Assembly (NCBI GenBank): GCA_943788025.1
Contig: CALSOR010000003.1
Span: 1 to 64,000, forward strand
Length of the DNA stretch: 64,000 nt
Reading direction: 5' to 3'
From: JABAAE01 sp905480545
GTDB taxonomy: Bacteria; Planctomycetota; Planctomycetia; Pirellulales; Pirellulaceae
Positions within the stretch are counted from its first letter, which is position 1. Each line of letters starts with the position of its first letter. The notes under the pieces were generated by a model. It made no database searches. It saw only the letters and a list, made by a program, of their open reading frames with translations, and was not told where the DNA came from. Of this stretch, positions 46,072 through 56,012 are shown one piece after another. The position numbers and the translations under genes are program-made.

Positions 46072-47454
46072 TCATGCCGCAACGAAACCAAAGGCCTTCG
46101 CAAGTTGGTAAACGCCCAAACCACTTACGAAAAGCACGACGATTCCACCAAGTAGGTTTTGAAACCAGCTATTTCGATATTGCCCGAGAATTTGTTTACT
46201 GTTCATTACAGTCAACAAAAATACTGCAACGATGGGGAGGACTAATCCGTTCGCAACTTGAGCTAGCAAAATGATCTGGCTCGGGCTCTTACCGAAAATG
46301 GCTGCTGCCAGAAATCCGATTCCGATCACAGTGATAGCAACCTTCCTGACTTCTTTCGAATCTGCATGGGCTTTGAATCCAAAGCATCCTGCATACGCGT
46401 AGCCAGCAGCAAGCGGCGCCGTAATCGCGCTCGTCAAGCCAGCGGCAAACAACCCAAGGAAAAATAGCGTCCGACCAGACGCTCCGACAATCGGCTCCAA
46501 AACGTTGCCAGCTTCAGTCAAATTTACGGCATTGGTTCCGGCTGCAGTGATCAAAACGGATGCGGTGACCAAACCACCGATGCCCACGGCCATCCAGGTA
46601 TCCGAGCGAGTTGCGATCAACGCTTCATCGAATTGATCATTTGATTCATCATGATCATTAGGGGCACCTGACGAGCTCGATTCCATTGGATTTGAATTGG
46701 TTTTGTGATTGAATTCCTGATGCAATTCAACTGCTAGTTTGGCATTTTGCTCAGCAACGGCGCTGGAATGCAGGAAAAGATTGTACGGGACAACCGTCGT
46801 TCCAATGATGGCAATCAAAACCTTTAGATCGAACCAAGGAACCTCAAGCGAGAAAAGGCCGGCAAAAAGATCTGGCACGCTAGGGCGACTTGCAATCGCC
46901 GCGATGATAAAAGTTAGGCTCATCAATCCGACGAGTGAAATCAGGACGTACTTTAGTGATTTCAAGCTTCCACGCCAAATAATCATTGCTGCAGCACCAC
47001 TGCAAGCGGTTAACCAAACGAAGTTTGGAATGGCTGGAACGAAGTTGGATAGTCCCTTCGCTGCTCCGGAAACATTACCCGCCTGATACGCCGCGTTTCC
47101 GAAAATAATTGCTGCAAATACGAGCAATAGCATACTGATTCGTAGCTGTGGATTCTTGATGAAACTCGAAATCGCCTCGCCTAATCCTTTTTTGGTGACT
47201 AGTCCTAGGCGTGCTGCCATTTCCTGAAAGATGATGGTCGCAAAGACTGCAAATCCAACGGCCCACAAAAGCTGAAATCCAAAGCTTCCACCAGCCATAA
47301 TCGCAGTCGTTATTGTCCCCGGTCCGATAAATGCCGCGGCAACCAAAAAACCCGGACCAAAATATCGAAGCGATCCTTTGTCTGGGGAATTTTTAATTGG
47401 AGGTTGATTTGGCTCCAAATTAAGTTCGTTTTCGGCGATGTTTTTATTTTCCAT
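46072..47454 (-). CDS. Nramp-family divalent metal transporter (variant metal site)
   Basis: This 460-residue inner-membrane protein has about eleven hydrophobic helices and belongs to the Nramp (MntH) superfamily, H+-coupled importers of Mn2+/Fe2+. The canonical Asp-Pro-Gly-Asn of helix 1 is replaced by Gly-Pro-Gly-Thr (within AAFIGPGTITTAI). The Met-Pro-His-Asn of helix 6 is replaced by Val-Pro-Tyr-Asn (VVPYNLFLHSS). A charged, Ser/Asn/Asp/Glu-rich loop lies between helices 6 and 7 (about 240-275). The changes suggest altered metal selectivity. It diverges from the sulfatase gene. Confidence 0.85.
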   Translation of the reverse strand: MENKNIAENELNLEPNQPPIKNSPDKGSLRYFGPGFLVAAAFIGPGTITTAIMAGGSFGFQLLWAVGFAVFATIIFQEMAARLGLVTKKGLGEAISSFIKNPQLRISMLLLVFAAIIFGNAAYQAGNVSGAAKGLSNFVPAIPNFVWLTACSGAAAMIIWRGSLKSLKYVLISLVGLMSLTFIIAAIASRPSVPDLFAGLFSLEVPWFDLKVLIAIIGTTVVPYNLFLHSSAVAEQNAKLAVELHQEFNHKTNSNPMESSSSGAPNDHDESNDQFDEALIATRSDTWMAVGIGGLVTASVLITAAGTNAVNLTEAGNVLEPIVGASGRTLFFLGLFAAGLTSAITAPLAAGYAYAGCFGFKAHADSKEVRKVAITVIGIGFLAAAIFGKSPSQIILLAQVANGLVLPIVAVFLLTVMNSKQILGQYRNSWFQNLLGGIVVLFVSGLGVYQLAKAFGFVAA

Positions 47455-47599
47455 CCCTATAATGTTATCACAATCATAAAGACATCCAACGCCATGCTGA
47501 TTTACATAGTTAGTCCAGGACTGTTCATTCTGTTTTTTAATCGTTTATGATTCTGGTCCAAGACCCGACTCGAACCTAAATGATACGAGAAGAACATAA

Positions 47600-48988
47600 A
47601 TGATGGAAAACCCTAAGACGCTCTCGATTTACTTTTCTACGATGGCCCTGTTTTTCATTGCTATAAATAACGTTCAATCGTCTGACCGTCCCAACGTTGT
47701 GATATTGTTGGCGGACGATCTTGGTTTCAAGGATATTGGATGTTATGGCGGACCGGTTAAAACACCGACCATTGATCGGCTTGCAAGCAACGGAATCCGA
47801 TTCACCGATTTCTATTCCGGATGCGCCGTTTGTTCTCCTTCGCGTGCGACTCTGTTAACCGGGCGGCATCATATCCGTGCCGGAGTTTATAGCTGGATTC
47901 ACGATCCAAGTCAGAAATCGCATCTCCTCAAACGAGAGATAACGATCGCCGAGCTGTTGAAATCCAATGGTTATTCCACGGCCCATATCGGAAAATGGCA
48001 TCTTGGATTGCCTACAGATCAAAACGATAAGCCCACACCGAGTGACCATGGTTTTGATCATTGGTTTGCGACTTGGAACAACGCTGAACCCAGTCACCGA
48101 AATCCTGAAAATTTTATTCGAAACGGTAAATCGGTTGGAATATTAAAGGGCTATTCCTGTCAATTGGTTGCGGATGAGGCGATCGATTGGCTTGAAAATG
48201 GCCGTGACGAGACAAAGCCATTTTTTCTCAATGTATGGTTTCACGAACCGCATGCTCCCATCGCGGCTCCAGCTGAAGTTGTCGAAAGATATGGAACGTT
48301 AAACGACAACGCGGCGATTTATTCTGGGACGATTGACAATACTGATCGTGCGATCGCCAGGCTTTTGAAAAAGCTGAATGAAGTTGCGGATCCAAAAAAT
48401 ACCTTAATCATTTATGCTTCTGACAATGGCAGCTACAGAAATGATCGCACTGGCGGTTTGCGAGGTCGGAAGGGTGTAAATTGGGAAGGCGGAATTCGCG
48501 TGCCAGGAATTTTTTCATGGCCTGGAAAGATTAAATTGGACGCAATTAGTAAATCACCTGCCGGGCTTGTCGATGTTTTGCCAACTTTGTGTGGTTTGCT
48601 TGATATCGCCAGGCCGAAGCGGCATTTGGACGGTTCGGATCTTTCATCAATTCTGCTTGGAAAGCAAGACGATTTTGTTCGTCATCAACCACTTTTCTGG
48701 CACCTGCAGCGATCGAAACCGGTCGTCGCGATGCGGGACGGTGACTACTCATTGGTCGCCGAACGGGGTTACGATGTCACAACAAATAACATGTTTCGCG
48801 AAGAGTGGATTCCGATCATCAAATCGGGAAAATACAAAAACTTTCAGCTGTTCAATTTAGTGACCGATCCGAACCAGACGAAAAATATCGCAGACGATCA
48901 TCCCCAGTTGCTGAAATCGCTGAAGGTTCAGTTGAAGAAAATTAATGCCAGTGTGATGTCGGACGGTCACGACTGGCACCTGAAATAG
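47600..48988 (+). CDS. Type I sulfatase (arylsulfatase family)
   Basis: This 462-residue secreted sulfatase has a signal peptide (about 1-28). The first metal-binding motif is Leu-Ala-Asp-Asp-Leu-Gly. The formylglycine site Cys78-Ser-Pro-Ser-Arg-Ala-Thr-Leu-Leu-Thr-Gly-Arg would be oxidised by a formylglycine-generating enzyme. His-Ile-Gly-Lys-Trp-His-Leu-Gly (near 134) and Asp-Asn-Gly-Ser (near 276) complete the active site. It cleaves sulfate esters, probably of algal polysaccharides in the periplasm. The gene is single, and no sulfatase-maturing gene is adjacent. Confidence 0.95.
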   Translation: MMENPKTLSIYFSTMALFFIAINNVQSSDRPNVVILLADDLGFKDIGCYGGPVKTPTIDRLASNGIRFTDFYSGCAVCSPSRATLLTGRHHIRAGVYSWIHDPSQKSHLLKREITIAELLKSNGYSTAHIGKWHLGLPTDQNDKPTPSDHGFDHWFATWNNAEPSHRNPENFIRNGKSVGILKGYSCQLVADEAIDWLENGRDETKPFFLNVWFHEPHAPIAAPAEVVERYGTLNDNAAIYSGTIDNTDRAIARLLKKLNEVADPKNTLIIYASDNGSYRNDRTGGLRGRKGVNWEGGIRVPGIFSWPGKIKLDAISKSPAGLVDVLPTLCGLLDIARPKRHLDGSDLSSILLGKQDDFVRHQPLFWHLQRSKPVVAMRDGDYSLVAERGYDVTTNNMFREEWIPIIKSGKYKNFQLFNLVTDPNQTKNIADDHPQLLKSLKVQLKKINASVMSDGHDWHLK

Positions 48989-49093
48989 AAAAGCCGATAT
49001 CAACGTGATCCTGATTTCCGCGAAACGATGGGGCGATTTCGCCTTAAACTAATTGGCTTCCATCTGGCATTCAACAATTCGCGTGTGAGCAAA

Positions 49094-50014
49094 CTATTTA
49101 AGAGAAATTCTCACATTGGAAATCGTTTTGGTTTTCGTTTCAATCAACATTTCACGGTAGGGTTTTTCCGTCTCCATTTCCTGAGACATTGAAATAGTTG
49201 TGATGTGACCAGCTTCGTTGTCAAATTTAATCGTTCCCGTTTGCGTTTGCGATTTGAGCTTCAAAGGTTTTTCAGCAGCGTTTTTCGGTTTGTGAATCAA
49301 CGTCGCCGTCCCATCGACTTTGAATACGGCGATTTGTTCATCGTCCGATCCGACGTAGGTGTAGACATTCTTTACGGTGGAGTTGCCAAACGTCATTTGC
49401 CTGTTTTTCTCCACGGGCCAAGAATCCCCTTTTTCTATTGCTTTGGTCGGCAACTCAAAACCGCCACTACCGAGAACTTCCATCAATCCGCGTTTCTCAA
49501 AAAGCTTTCTTGCCTCCATCGATTCAGGGATCATTCGGATCGTTTCGGTGTCTTCCTTGGAAACATCTACATTGACGATTTGTCCTGAAGGACTCATTTC
49601 GACCTTGAATTTTATACCGACTAATTTGTCGTAAACGTCAGCGAATGGTTGCGTTAATTCAGTTGGTTCTGCTTCCGAATCGGTGTCGTAAACGACCGTT
49701 TCACGTTTTGTACGCTCCCGTCGGATGGTCATTCGCCTAAACGATTGTTGGACAATTGCGTTTCCGTTTTTTGTATTTGAAATGACTTCCCAGTCCATTT
49801 CGTAACCCAAGATCAGGGAAATTTTGATCGTGTTTCGATTCGCCTCGGTTGAAATGCGAGTGTCCTGAGTTATCGTCACATCGAACTTCCTACCGTTTTC
49901 AAATTTCCAGCGTAGTTCCTCACTGTTTACGATCGAGCCGAATTGCAGCGATGTGAATGCAACAAGAAATACTAAAACGTAACGTTGATCAAAGACTGCT
50001 TTTGATGGAATCAT
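49094..50014 (-). CDS. Secreted DUF6263-like protein
   Basis: This roughly 306-residue exported protein has a signal peptide ending near Val-Asn-Ser-Glu-Glu. The mature part is rich in beta-strands; Leu-Arg-Trp-Lys-Phe-Glu-Asn-Gly and the Met-Ser-Pro-Ser-Gly-Gln-Ile-Val-Asn-Val segment look like the DUF6263 fold common in planctomycetes, whose function is unknown. A TTG start at 50038 would overlap the upstream gene, but ATG 50014 behind CGAGGAAAACA is better. It follows the UPF0173 gene closely and is probably co-transcribed with it. Confidence 0.7.
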   Translation of the reverse strand: MIPSKAVFDQRYVLVFLVAFTSLQFGSIVNSEELRWKFENGRKFDVTITQDTRISTEANRNTIKISLILGYEMDWEVISNTKNGNAIVQQSFRRMTIRRERTKRETVVYDTDSEAEPTELTQPFADVYDKLVGIKFKVEMSPSGQIVNVDVSKEDTETIRMIPESMEARKLFEKRGLMEVLGSGGFELPTKAIEKGDSWPVEKNRQMTFGNSTVKNVYTYVGSDDEQIAVFKVDGTATLIHKPKNAAEKPLKLKSQTQTGTIKFDNEAGHITTISMSQEMETEKPYREMLIETKTKTISNVRISLK

Positions 50015-50027
50015 TGTTTTCCTCGAC

Positions 50028-50708
50028 TTAAATTTCAAAAGATTCCCCTGGTTTCACAACCACCGGTTCCGAACGAGTATTCTCCGAAACGAGTGCCGCC
50101 CAAGCGTCTGCGTCTTGCTCTATTGGAGGCCAGGTGTTGTAGTGTGCGGGCGCCACTTTTTTGGGATTGGTTAACTTGATCGCTTCGATGGAGTCTTCGA
50201 TACCCATTGTGTAGAGATCACCAATTGGCAACACCGCCAAGTCGAGACCGGTCGTGCTGATCACATCCATATCACTGAAAAGTGCCGTGTCGCAAGCAAA
50301 GTAGATGTCTTTCCCCTCGGCAGAGAATAGGAATCCAGCAGGGACGCCACCGTAGGTTCCGTCCGGCAACTGAGAGCTATGTATCGCCCGTGTCATTTTG
50401 ATCGTCGCGATTTCCAGATCGATTTTTCCACCAATATTCATTCCAAGGGTGTCAGCAACAGAGTGGTTTTCGGAAAACCACTTTGCAATCTCAAAAATTG
50501 CAATCACTTTTGAATTGCAACGATTTGCGATTGATGCAACGTCGGCGACGTGATCAAAATGGCCATGCGAAACCAAAATGAAATCAGCGTTTGCTTCTTC
50601 TGCTTTGATCACAGCAGACGGATTGTCGTCGAAAAAAGGATCAAGGAGAAAAACCTTGTCCGCAACATCAATTTGCCAGGTGCCGTGTCCGTGCCAAGTG
50701 ATCTTCAT
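50028..50708 (-). CDS. UPF0173-type metal-dependent hydrolase
   Basis: This 226-residue metallo-beta-lactamase-fold protein starts with the UPF0173 signature Thr-Trp-His-Gly-His-Gly-Thr. The metal-binding His48-Gly-His50-Phe-Asp52-His53 motif follows, then Cys-Asp-Thr and, near residue 194, Ala-Pro-Ala-His-Tyr-Asn-Thr. The length is standard. The natural substrate of the family is unknown. It is the first gene of a short pair with the DUF6263-like gene. Confidence 0.92.
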   Translation of the reverse strand: MKITWHGHGTWQIDVADKVFLLDPFFDDNPSAVIKAEEANADFILVSHGHFDHVADVASIANRCNSKVIAIFEIAKWFSENHSVADTLGMNIGGKIDLEIATIKMTRAIHSSQLPDGTYGGVPAGFLFSAEGKDIYFACDTALFSDMDVISTTGLDLAVLPIGDLYTMGIEDSIEAIKLTNPKKVAPAHYNTWPPIEQDADAWAALVSENTRSEPVVVKPGESFEI

Positions 50709-50885
50709 AATTCCATCTATCTGTTTTTCTCAGCATTTCGCTTTCATGCTGACTATTGGTTTATCGAATTGAGCTTGAGTCAACTCCTCAAGCTACCGAG
50801 TTGTCGCAAATTTGCCAAACGTTTGAAACAACCTAAGTGCGCCGCGTTTGATGTGTTTCAAGGGCAAGTTTTGCAACGGTCGAAT

Positions 50886-52304
50886 TCATGATCGTCCCAA
50901 ATAACGATTCATGTTGACCTTGTATTTTTCAACTCCGGGTTGACCGTATGGATTAATACCAATTAACCTTCCTTCGAGAACGGTCGCAAGCATCATCATT
51001 TGGAAAAATTGTCCGACCGATTCTTCACAAATGCTCGGCATTAAAATGTCTGTCGTCGGACGCCTATCTTCCTTATACGCATCATTTGTGCCATTGATCG
51101 CCGCGGTCATGATTTCGGGCAAAGTCTTTTCCGCAATCTCATTGAGGCGATCCTGATCGTTTTCACTTTGACCGACGCCCAGCGGGTCAGCTTTCCAGTT
51201 TTCGACGATCAAGTTGTTCACCAGCTTGTCCCGTTTTCCCTCCTGGTGCTGTTGGGCACGAGAATGTAGATCTCTCGAGTTTACGACTGTAAGCGGCAAT
51301 GCACCCTTTTCGGCCTTTCCAAGGCTTTCTGCTAAGAGCTGATCGTACCAAAGCCCGACGCATTCTAAGGACTTGGCCCAGACGCTCAACAATCGTACGT
51401 CGGCTCCTTTTTCTTCCATCAAATGATTGACTGCGACATAATCCATCACGCAATTGGATCCGATATCAGCCGACTTAAAGTGCTGGGTCATTTCAACAGC
51501 GCTCTTTAAAAATGCAACAACATCCAAACCCATAATCGCTGCCGGTAAAAGTCCTACAGCACTTGTGACCGAGAACCGCCCTCCAACTCCGTCTGGCACC
51601 GCGAATCGGTGCTTGCAACCGATCGCTGTCGAAAGCTCATGAAGCTTTCCGGAAACCCCTGTTACGGGTACAACCAGATCGCCAATTTTTTCATTTCCGA
51701 CAGTCGCTTCAAACTCGCGGAGAAACTGCCGGAGTGCAACCGCGGTTTCTGTTGTACCACCGCTCTTGCTGATGACCACGATAGCCCAATCGTTATCTTG
51801 AACGGATTCACCTTGTTTTGTGCGTAGCAGTTTCAGCAATCCTTGCGATGCGTCGTTGTCGACATTGTTACCTTCAAAATAGATACGTGGCACGCCACCA
51901 CGCTCCGATTTTGGGAGCTCGTTAAAGTAGGGTTCGCAGCAACTCTCCATCAGCGCTTTTGCCCCCATGTAAGAACCGCCGATACCGAGGATGACCGCTC
52001 GATCAACATTGGACCTAATGTTGGCTGCACACTCGATAATCATTCCCAGTTCGGAATCATTGCGTTTCGATTCGTATTCGTTCAGCAACTTTTCCGGCAG
52101 ATCAATAAAGGCGGTATCGAGCGGTTGTTTTTCGGTTGGGACGGTACCTTCATTTTCGAAAAGAGGAATATCTACATTGAAGATTTCACTGCGGGCGTCA
52201 TTTAATTTTGTCGCGATTCCATCGATATCGGTTTGTGAAATTCCGTAATCCGGGATAAGGGCATTCGTATAATCATACTTGAGCATGTGAGAGTCCGAGT
52301 TCAA
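50886..52304 (-). CDS. pgi: Glucose-6-phosphate isomerase
   Basis: This 472-residue enzyme interconverts glucose-6-phosphate and fructose-6-phosphate. The sugar-phosphate binding loops Gly-Ile-Gly-Gly-Ser-Tyr-Met-Gly-Ala and Val-Ile-Ser-Lys-Ser-Gly-Gly-Thr-Thr-Glu-Thr are clear. The chain is shorter than the 550-residue E. coli type and resembles the compact form found in many bacteria. An internal ATG at 52286 is an alternative start. It is divergent from gpmI. Confidence 0.95.
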   Translation of the reverse strand: MNSDSHMLKYDYTNALIPDYGISQTDIDGIATKLNDARSEIFNVDIPLFENEGTVPTEKQPLDTAFIDLPEKLLNEYESKRNDSELGMIIECAANIRSNVDRAVILGIGGSYMGAKALMESCCEPYFNELPKSERGGVPRIYFEGNNVDNDASQGLLKLLRTKQGESVQDNDWAIVVISKSGGTTETAVALRQFLREFEATVGNEKIGDLVVPVTGVSGKLHELSTAIGCKHRFAVPDGVGGRFSVTSAVGLLPAAIMGLDVVAFLKSAVEMTQHFKSADIGSNCVMDYVAVNHLMEEKGADVRLLSVWAKSLECVGLWYDQLLAESLGKAEKGALPLTVVNSRDLHSRAQQHQEGKRDKLVNNLIVENWKADPLGVGQSENDQDRLNEIAEKTLPEIMTAAINGTNDAYKEDRRPTTDILMPSICEESVGQFFQMMMLATVLEGRLIGINPYGQPGVEKYKVNMNRYLGRS

Positions 52305-52524
52305 CCTTTAAATTTTTGGAATTCGTGTATGGTGAGGCTGAAACGCGAATACGAATTCAGCAAACAGGAAATGCGTGCCTCGCCCTGTTGTCGTTTTTCA
52401 GCCGATATGGCAAATTCTATTGCGTAAAGTCGGTGGTCTGCTGTCGCATTAAACATCGCATTCGTCGAATCATCGACCAACCGACTTAAGAACTTACCAA
52501 AATTCACCCTTGTCGACATTATCT

Positions 52525-54132
52525 ATGCCGGAACTTCGTCGAAAACCAGTTGTATTAATCGTTCGTGACGGATGGGGTGAGAATCCTCATAAAGAATGGG
52601 ATCACGCTAACGCCATTCATCTCGCGAACACACCGGTCGCCAATTCGTTGATGGCCGAGTACCCCAACGTGCTGATTCATACGTCGGGCGAGGACGTTGG
52701 ACTTCCCGATGGTGTTATGGGTAACAGCGAAGTTGGGCACCAGAACATCGGCGCGGGGCGGATCGTTGATCAAGAGGTCATGCGGATCACTCGTTCAATC
52801 CGGGAAGGTGAATTCTTTCAAAATAAGGTTCTTCTCGATGCGATCGCGCATGTCAAAGCATCGGGTGGAAAATTGCACCTCTTGGGTCTGATGTCGGACG
52901 GTCGAGTTCACAGCGACATTCAGCATGCCTACGCTTTTGTTGAACTTGCAAAGCAAAATGGTTTATCAAAAAATCAATTCGTGGTGCAGGCGATCACCGA
53001 CGGTCGAGATACGTCACCGTCTGGAGGAATTGAATTCGTTGGACAAGTGCAATCGAAGCTGGACGAATGCGGCATTGGTGTGGTGGGAAGCGTTGTTGGT
53101 CGATTTTATGCGATGGACCGTGATTTGCGTTGGGAGCGTGTCGAAGCAGCTTACAATATGCTGACCAAGGGAACCGCCAAAACCGCGAATTCTGCTTCGG
53201 AAGCGATTCAGAATTATTACGACAACCCGACCGAACCAAGTCGCAAGGGTGACGAATTTGTGGAACCCGTTTCGATCGTTGACGCAGAAGGAAACCTTTC
53301 ATTGGTGAAAGACGGCGATGCCGTTGTTTTTCTAAACTACCGCGGCGATCGGACGAGAGAAATCACTAAGGCTTTCGTTTACGACGATGAAGCATGGTCC
53401 AATATTGACGGAGGCGGTTTTGACCGCGGGCAAAAGATTGAAAATCTTTACTTCGCAACCATGACGGGGTACGAAACCGGGTTGCCGGTCAATGTGATTT
53501 TCGAAAAAAGAACTCGCATGAGAGATATACTCGGCGAGTATGCCAGCGAAATCGGTTTGAAGCAATTACGATGTGCGGAAACGGAAAAGTATCCCCATGT
53601 GACTTTCTTTTTCAATGACTATTTTGACGATCCGTTCACGAAGGAATCACGATCAATGATTGATTCACCGCGTGACGTTTCGACGTATGACCAAAAACCG
53701 GAAATGTCGGCCCAGGGCATTACCGATTCTGTCGTCAAAGAAATTGGAACGGGCGCCCACGATTTGGTAATCGTGAATTTTGCGAATGGGGATATGGTTG
53801 GTCATACCGGTAATTTGAAAGCAGCAATTGAAGCGGTAGAATTCGTCGATCGCTGCGTCGGAAAAGTGGTTGAGGCGACGCTTTCGGCCGGTGGCTCATT
53901 AATCGTGACCGCGGATCACGGAAACTGTGAGCAGATGATTGATCCGAAATCAGGTGGACCCCATACGGCGCATACCACTTATGACGTTCCTCTTATCGTC
54001 GTTGATCCTGAATATAAAGGAACAAAATTAAAAGCCGACGGACGATTAGCAGACATTGCTCCAACCGCATTAGCGCTATTGGGATTGGACAAGCCAAAGG
54101 AAATGACCGGAGAATCGTTGCTCAACGGGTGA
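52525..54132 (+). CDS. gpmI: 2,3-bisphosphoglycerate-independent phosphoglycerate mutase
   Basis: This 535-residue Mn2+-dependent mutase interconverts 3- and 2-phosphoglycerate in glycolysis. The first metal ligand lies in Val-Arg-Asp-Gly-Trp-Gly, and the phosphorylated serine is in Gly-Asn-Ser-Glu-Val-Gly-His-Gln-Asn-Ile-Gly-Ala-Gly-Arg (near residue 70). The second metal site appears in Ala-Asp-His-Gly-Asn and His-Thr-Ala-His-Thr near residue 470. The frame is open from a TTG at 52510, but ATG 52525 aligns with the family. The TGA stop sits inside a 20-bp duplication. Confidence 0.96.
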   Translation: MPELRRKPVVLIVRDGWGENPHKEWDHANAIHLANTPVANSLMAEYPNVLIHTSGEDVGLPDGVMGNSEVGHQNIGAGRIVDQEVMRITRSIREGEFFQNKVLLDAIAHVKASGGKLHLLGLMSDGRVHSDIQHAYAFVELAKQNGLSKNQFVVQAITDGRDTSPSGGIEFVGQVQSKLDECGIGVVGSVVGRFYAMDRDLRWERVEAAYNMLTKGTAKTANSASEAIQNYYDNPTEPSRKGDEFVEPVSIVDAEGNLSLVKDGDAVVFLNYRGDRTREITKAFVYDDEAWSNIDGGGFDRGQKIENLYFATMTGYETGLPVNVIFEKRTRMRDILGEYASEIGLKQLRCAETEKYPHVTFFFNDYFDDPFTKESRSMIDSPRDVSTYDQKPEMSAQGITDSVVKEIGTGAHDLVIVNFANGDMVGHTGNLKAAIEAVEFVDRCVGKVVEATLSAGGSLIVTADHGNCEQMIDPKSGGPHTAHTTYDVPLIVVDPEYKGTKLKADGRLADIAPTALALLGLDKPKEMTGESLLNG

Positions 54133-54168
54133 TGGTATCCGGTCTGGGTTGATGGTATCCGGTCTGGG
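54130..54168. repeat. 20-bp tandem duplication at the gpmI stop
   Basis: TGATGGTATCCGGTCTGGG occurs twice with a 20-base period. The first copy supplies the gpmI stop codon. Confidence 0.85.
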
Positions 54169-54239
54169 GTTTTTGGAATTTCGTCAGGAGCTGTTTTTGT
54201 GTACTCAGTTTTTTAGGACGGCGAAATCTAACGGGTGCG

Positions 54240-54434
54240 TTGGGGAACAGTTTCAACGACGCTTGGCTCGTTCACAGGGCGGAGTCGAACGCGAACGACG
54301 CGACAGCCGACGCCGATTTTGAATCGGCGGTCAAACTTGTTCCAAACGGAAAATTGCGGGTCGACCTCGAGAAACAAAACTCGGCGGAGCAAAGGCGGAC
54401 GGTAATTATCCCAGCCGATGCATTGGAATCCTGA
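54240..54434 (+). CDS. Possible small protein of unknown function
   Basis: This 64-codon frame lies between gpmI and the Gfo/Idh gene. The peptide is polar and has some order near its end (Leu-Val-Pro-Asn-Gly-Lys-Leu-Arg-Val-Asp-Leu-Glu), but no family is recognised and no good ribosome-binding site is seen. It could be the tail of a lost gene or chance. Confidence 0.2.
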   Translation: MGNSFNDAWLVHRAESNANDATADADFESAVKLVPNGKLRVDLEKQNSAEQRRTVIIPADALES

Positions 54435-54497
54435 GGCGACGCTTGGTATGATTTCCAGTTGGACGACAGCTTCTTTAACATCGAATGAGAACCAAGA

Positions 54498-55865
54498 ATG
54501 ACAAATCGCCGAACACTACTAAAGGCATCTGCAGTTGGCGGATTTGGAATTGTTACTGGCCTTGAGAGCCGAGCATTTGGATTCCGATCGGCGAACGATC
54601 GGCCCCGAGTTGCTGTTGTTGGGACCGGAAGTCGTTGGGATCAACGGGCGACGATCGCGAACGGCCCATACGGATTGGGAAAAGAGTTTCCAAAATTTTC
54701 GGATATCGTGGCGGTTTGTGACGTTGATTCAAATCGCGTTGATCGCGCCAAGAAGTTGGTGAAAGATTGGAATAAAGCTGAGCCCGATGGTTACGGCGAT
54801 TACAAGGCAATCATTGATCGTGACGATATCGACGTGGTGCATATTGTGACACCGGATCACTGGCATGCGAAAGTTGCAATCGAAGCTATGCTTTCAGGGA
54901 AAGATGTTTATTGCGAAAAACCAATGACGCTCACGATTGAGGAAGGGCAAATCATGAGCGATGTTTGCAAAAAAACAGGTCGGGTTGTCCAAATTGGAAC
55001 GCAGCAGAGGAGCAATCAGAAGATGTTGACGGCAATCGCGCTGATTCAAAATGGCCGACTGGGGGATTTGAAAAGGGTCCAGTGCGCAATTGGCGGGGGT
55101 CCGACGAGCCCGAAACTTCCGATTGCCGAACCGCCAAAGCATTTCGATTGGAATCAGTGGGTCGGACCTGCGGCGATGACCGGTTATCATTCCAAACCGG
55201 GTGCGCGTAACGAAGTCAAGACATGGTCACGGACTCACTATGAATTTCGGTGGTGGTATGAGTACTCAGGTGGCAAGCTGACGGACTGGGGTGCACATCA
55301 TGTCGACATTGCGACGTGGGGAATGGACAAGACGACCACCGGCCCGGTTTCTGTTGACCCGATAATGGTTGAACATCCGGTTGAGTTCAAGGATGGCAAT
55401 CCAACAACAAATGATTGTTATAACACTGCGACCAAGTTCAACATCAAAGCGGTTTACGCCGATGGGATGGAATTGACGATACGGCACGACACAGGAAATG
55501 GCATTTTGTTTGAGGGAACCAAAGGTCGAATTTTCGTTAATCGCGGACGGCTGACGGGGAAACCGGTTGAGGATTTGGCTTCGCGCCCGCTTCCCGATGG
55601 TGCGTTGGAAAGAGTCTACAAAAACACTGCTCTGACGGACCACCTCACCAACTTCTTCAATTGTGTCGCCAACCGCAAAGAACCTGTCTCAGACATTCAC
55701 AGTCACCATCGTGGGCTCTCAACCTGTCACTTGGCAGGCATCGCTGCACGTCTTGGACGGAAAATCAAATGGGATCCGAAAACCGAAAGAGTCGTTGGCG
55801 ATGAGCAAGCTCAGTCGATGGTGGGTCGCGAAAAACGAAAGGGCTTTGAGATTGATATGGGGTGA
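54498..55865 (+). CDS. Tat-exported Gfo/Idh/MocA-family oxidoreductase, second copy
   Basis: This 455-residue paralogue of the protein at 12.0-13.5 kb has a Tat-like signal (NRRTLLKASAVGGFG, residues 3-17). The Rossmann domain follows with Val-Ala-Val-Val-Gly-Thr-Gly-Ser-Arg, Cys-Glu-Lys-Pro-Met-Thr near residue 140 and Gln-Ile-Gly-Thr-Gln-Gln-Arg-Ser. The C-terminal domain has Lys-Leu-Thr-Asp-Trp-Gly-Ala-His-His-Val-Asp. It is probably a periplasmic sugar or cyclitol oxidoreductase with bound NAD(P). The ATG follows a weak AACCAAGA. It is a separate transcript. Confidence 0.93.
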   Translation: MTNRRTLLKASAVGGFGIVTGLESRAFGFRSANDRPRVAVVGTGSRWDQRATIANGPYGLGKEFPKFSDIVAVCDVDSNRVDRAKKLVKDWNKAEPDGYGDYKAIIDRDDIDVVHIVTPDHWHAKVAIEAMLSGKDVYCEKPMTLTIEEGQIMSDVCKKTGRVVQIGTQQRSNQKMLTAIALIQNGRLGDLKRVQCAIGGGPTSPKLPIAEPPKHFDWNQWVGPAAMTGYHSKPGARNEVKTWSRTHYEFRWWYEYSGGKLTDWGAHHVDIATWGMDKTTTGPVSVDPIMVEHPVEFKDGNPTTNDCYNTATKFNIKAVYADGMELTIRHDTGNGILFEGTKGRIFVNRGRLTGKPVEDLASRPLPDGALERVYKNTALTDHLTNFFNCVANRKEPVSDIHSHHRGLSTCHLAGIAARLGRKIKWDPKTERVVGDEQAQSMVGREKRKGFEIDMG

Positions 55866-56012
55866 TCGGAAGTAGCTCTAAACAATTGAGAAAACAGCCC
55901 AAGTCTAAATTGGCATTTGGTTTAACGCTGATACGCGAAAATGGAATTGCAAAACGCGAGACGGATTTTCTATCCGTTTGTTTTGGCATTTCTTTTGGGA
56001 TCAGAATTCCGG

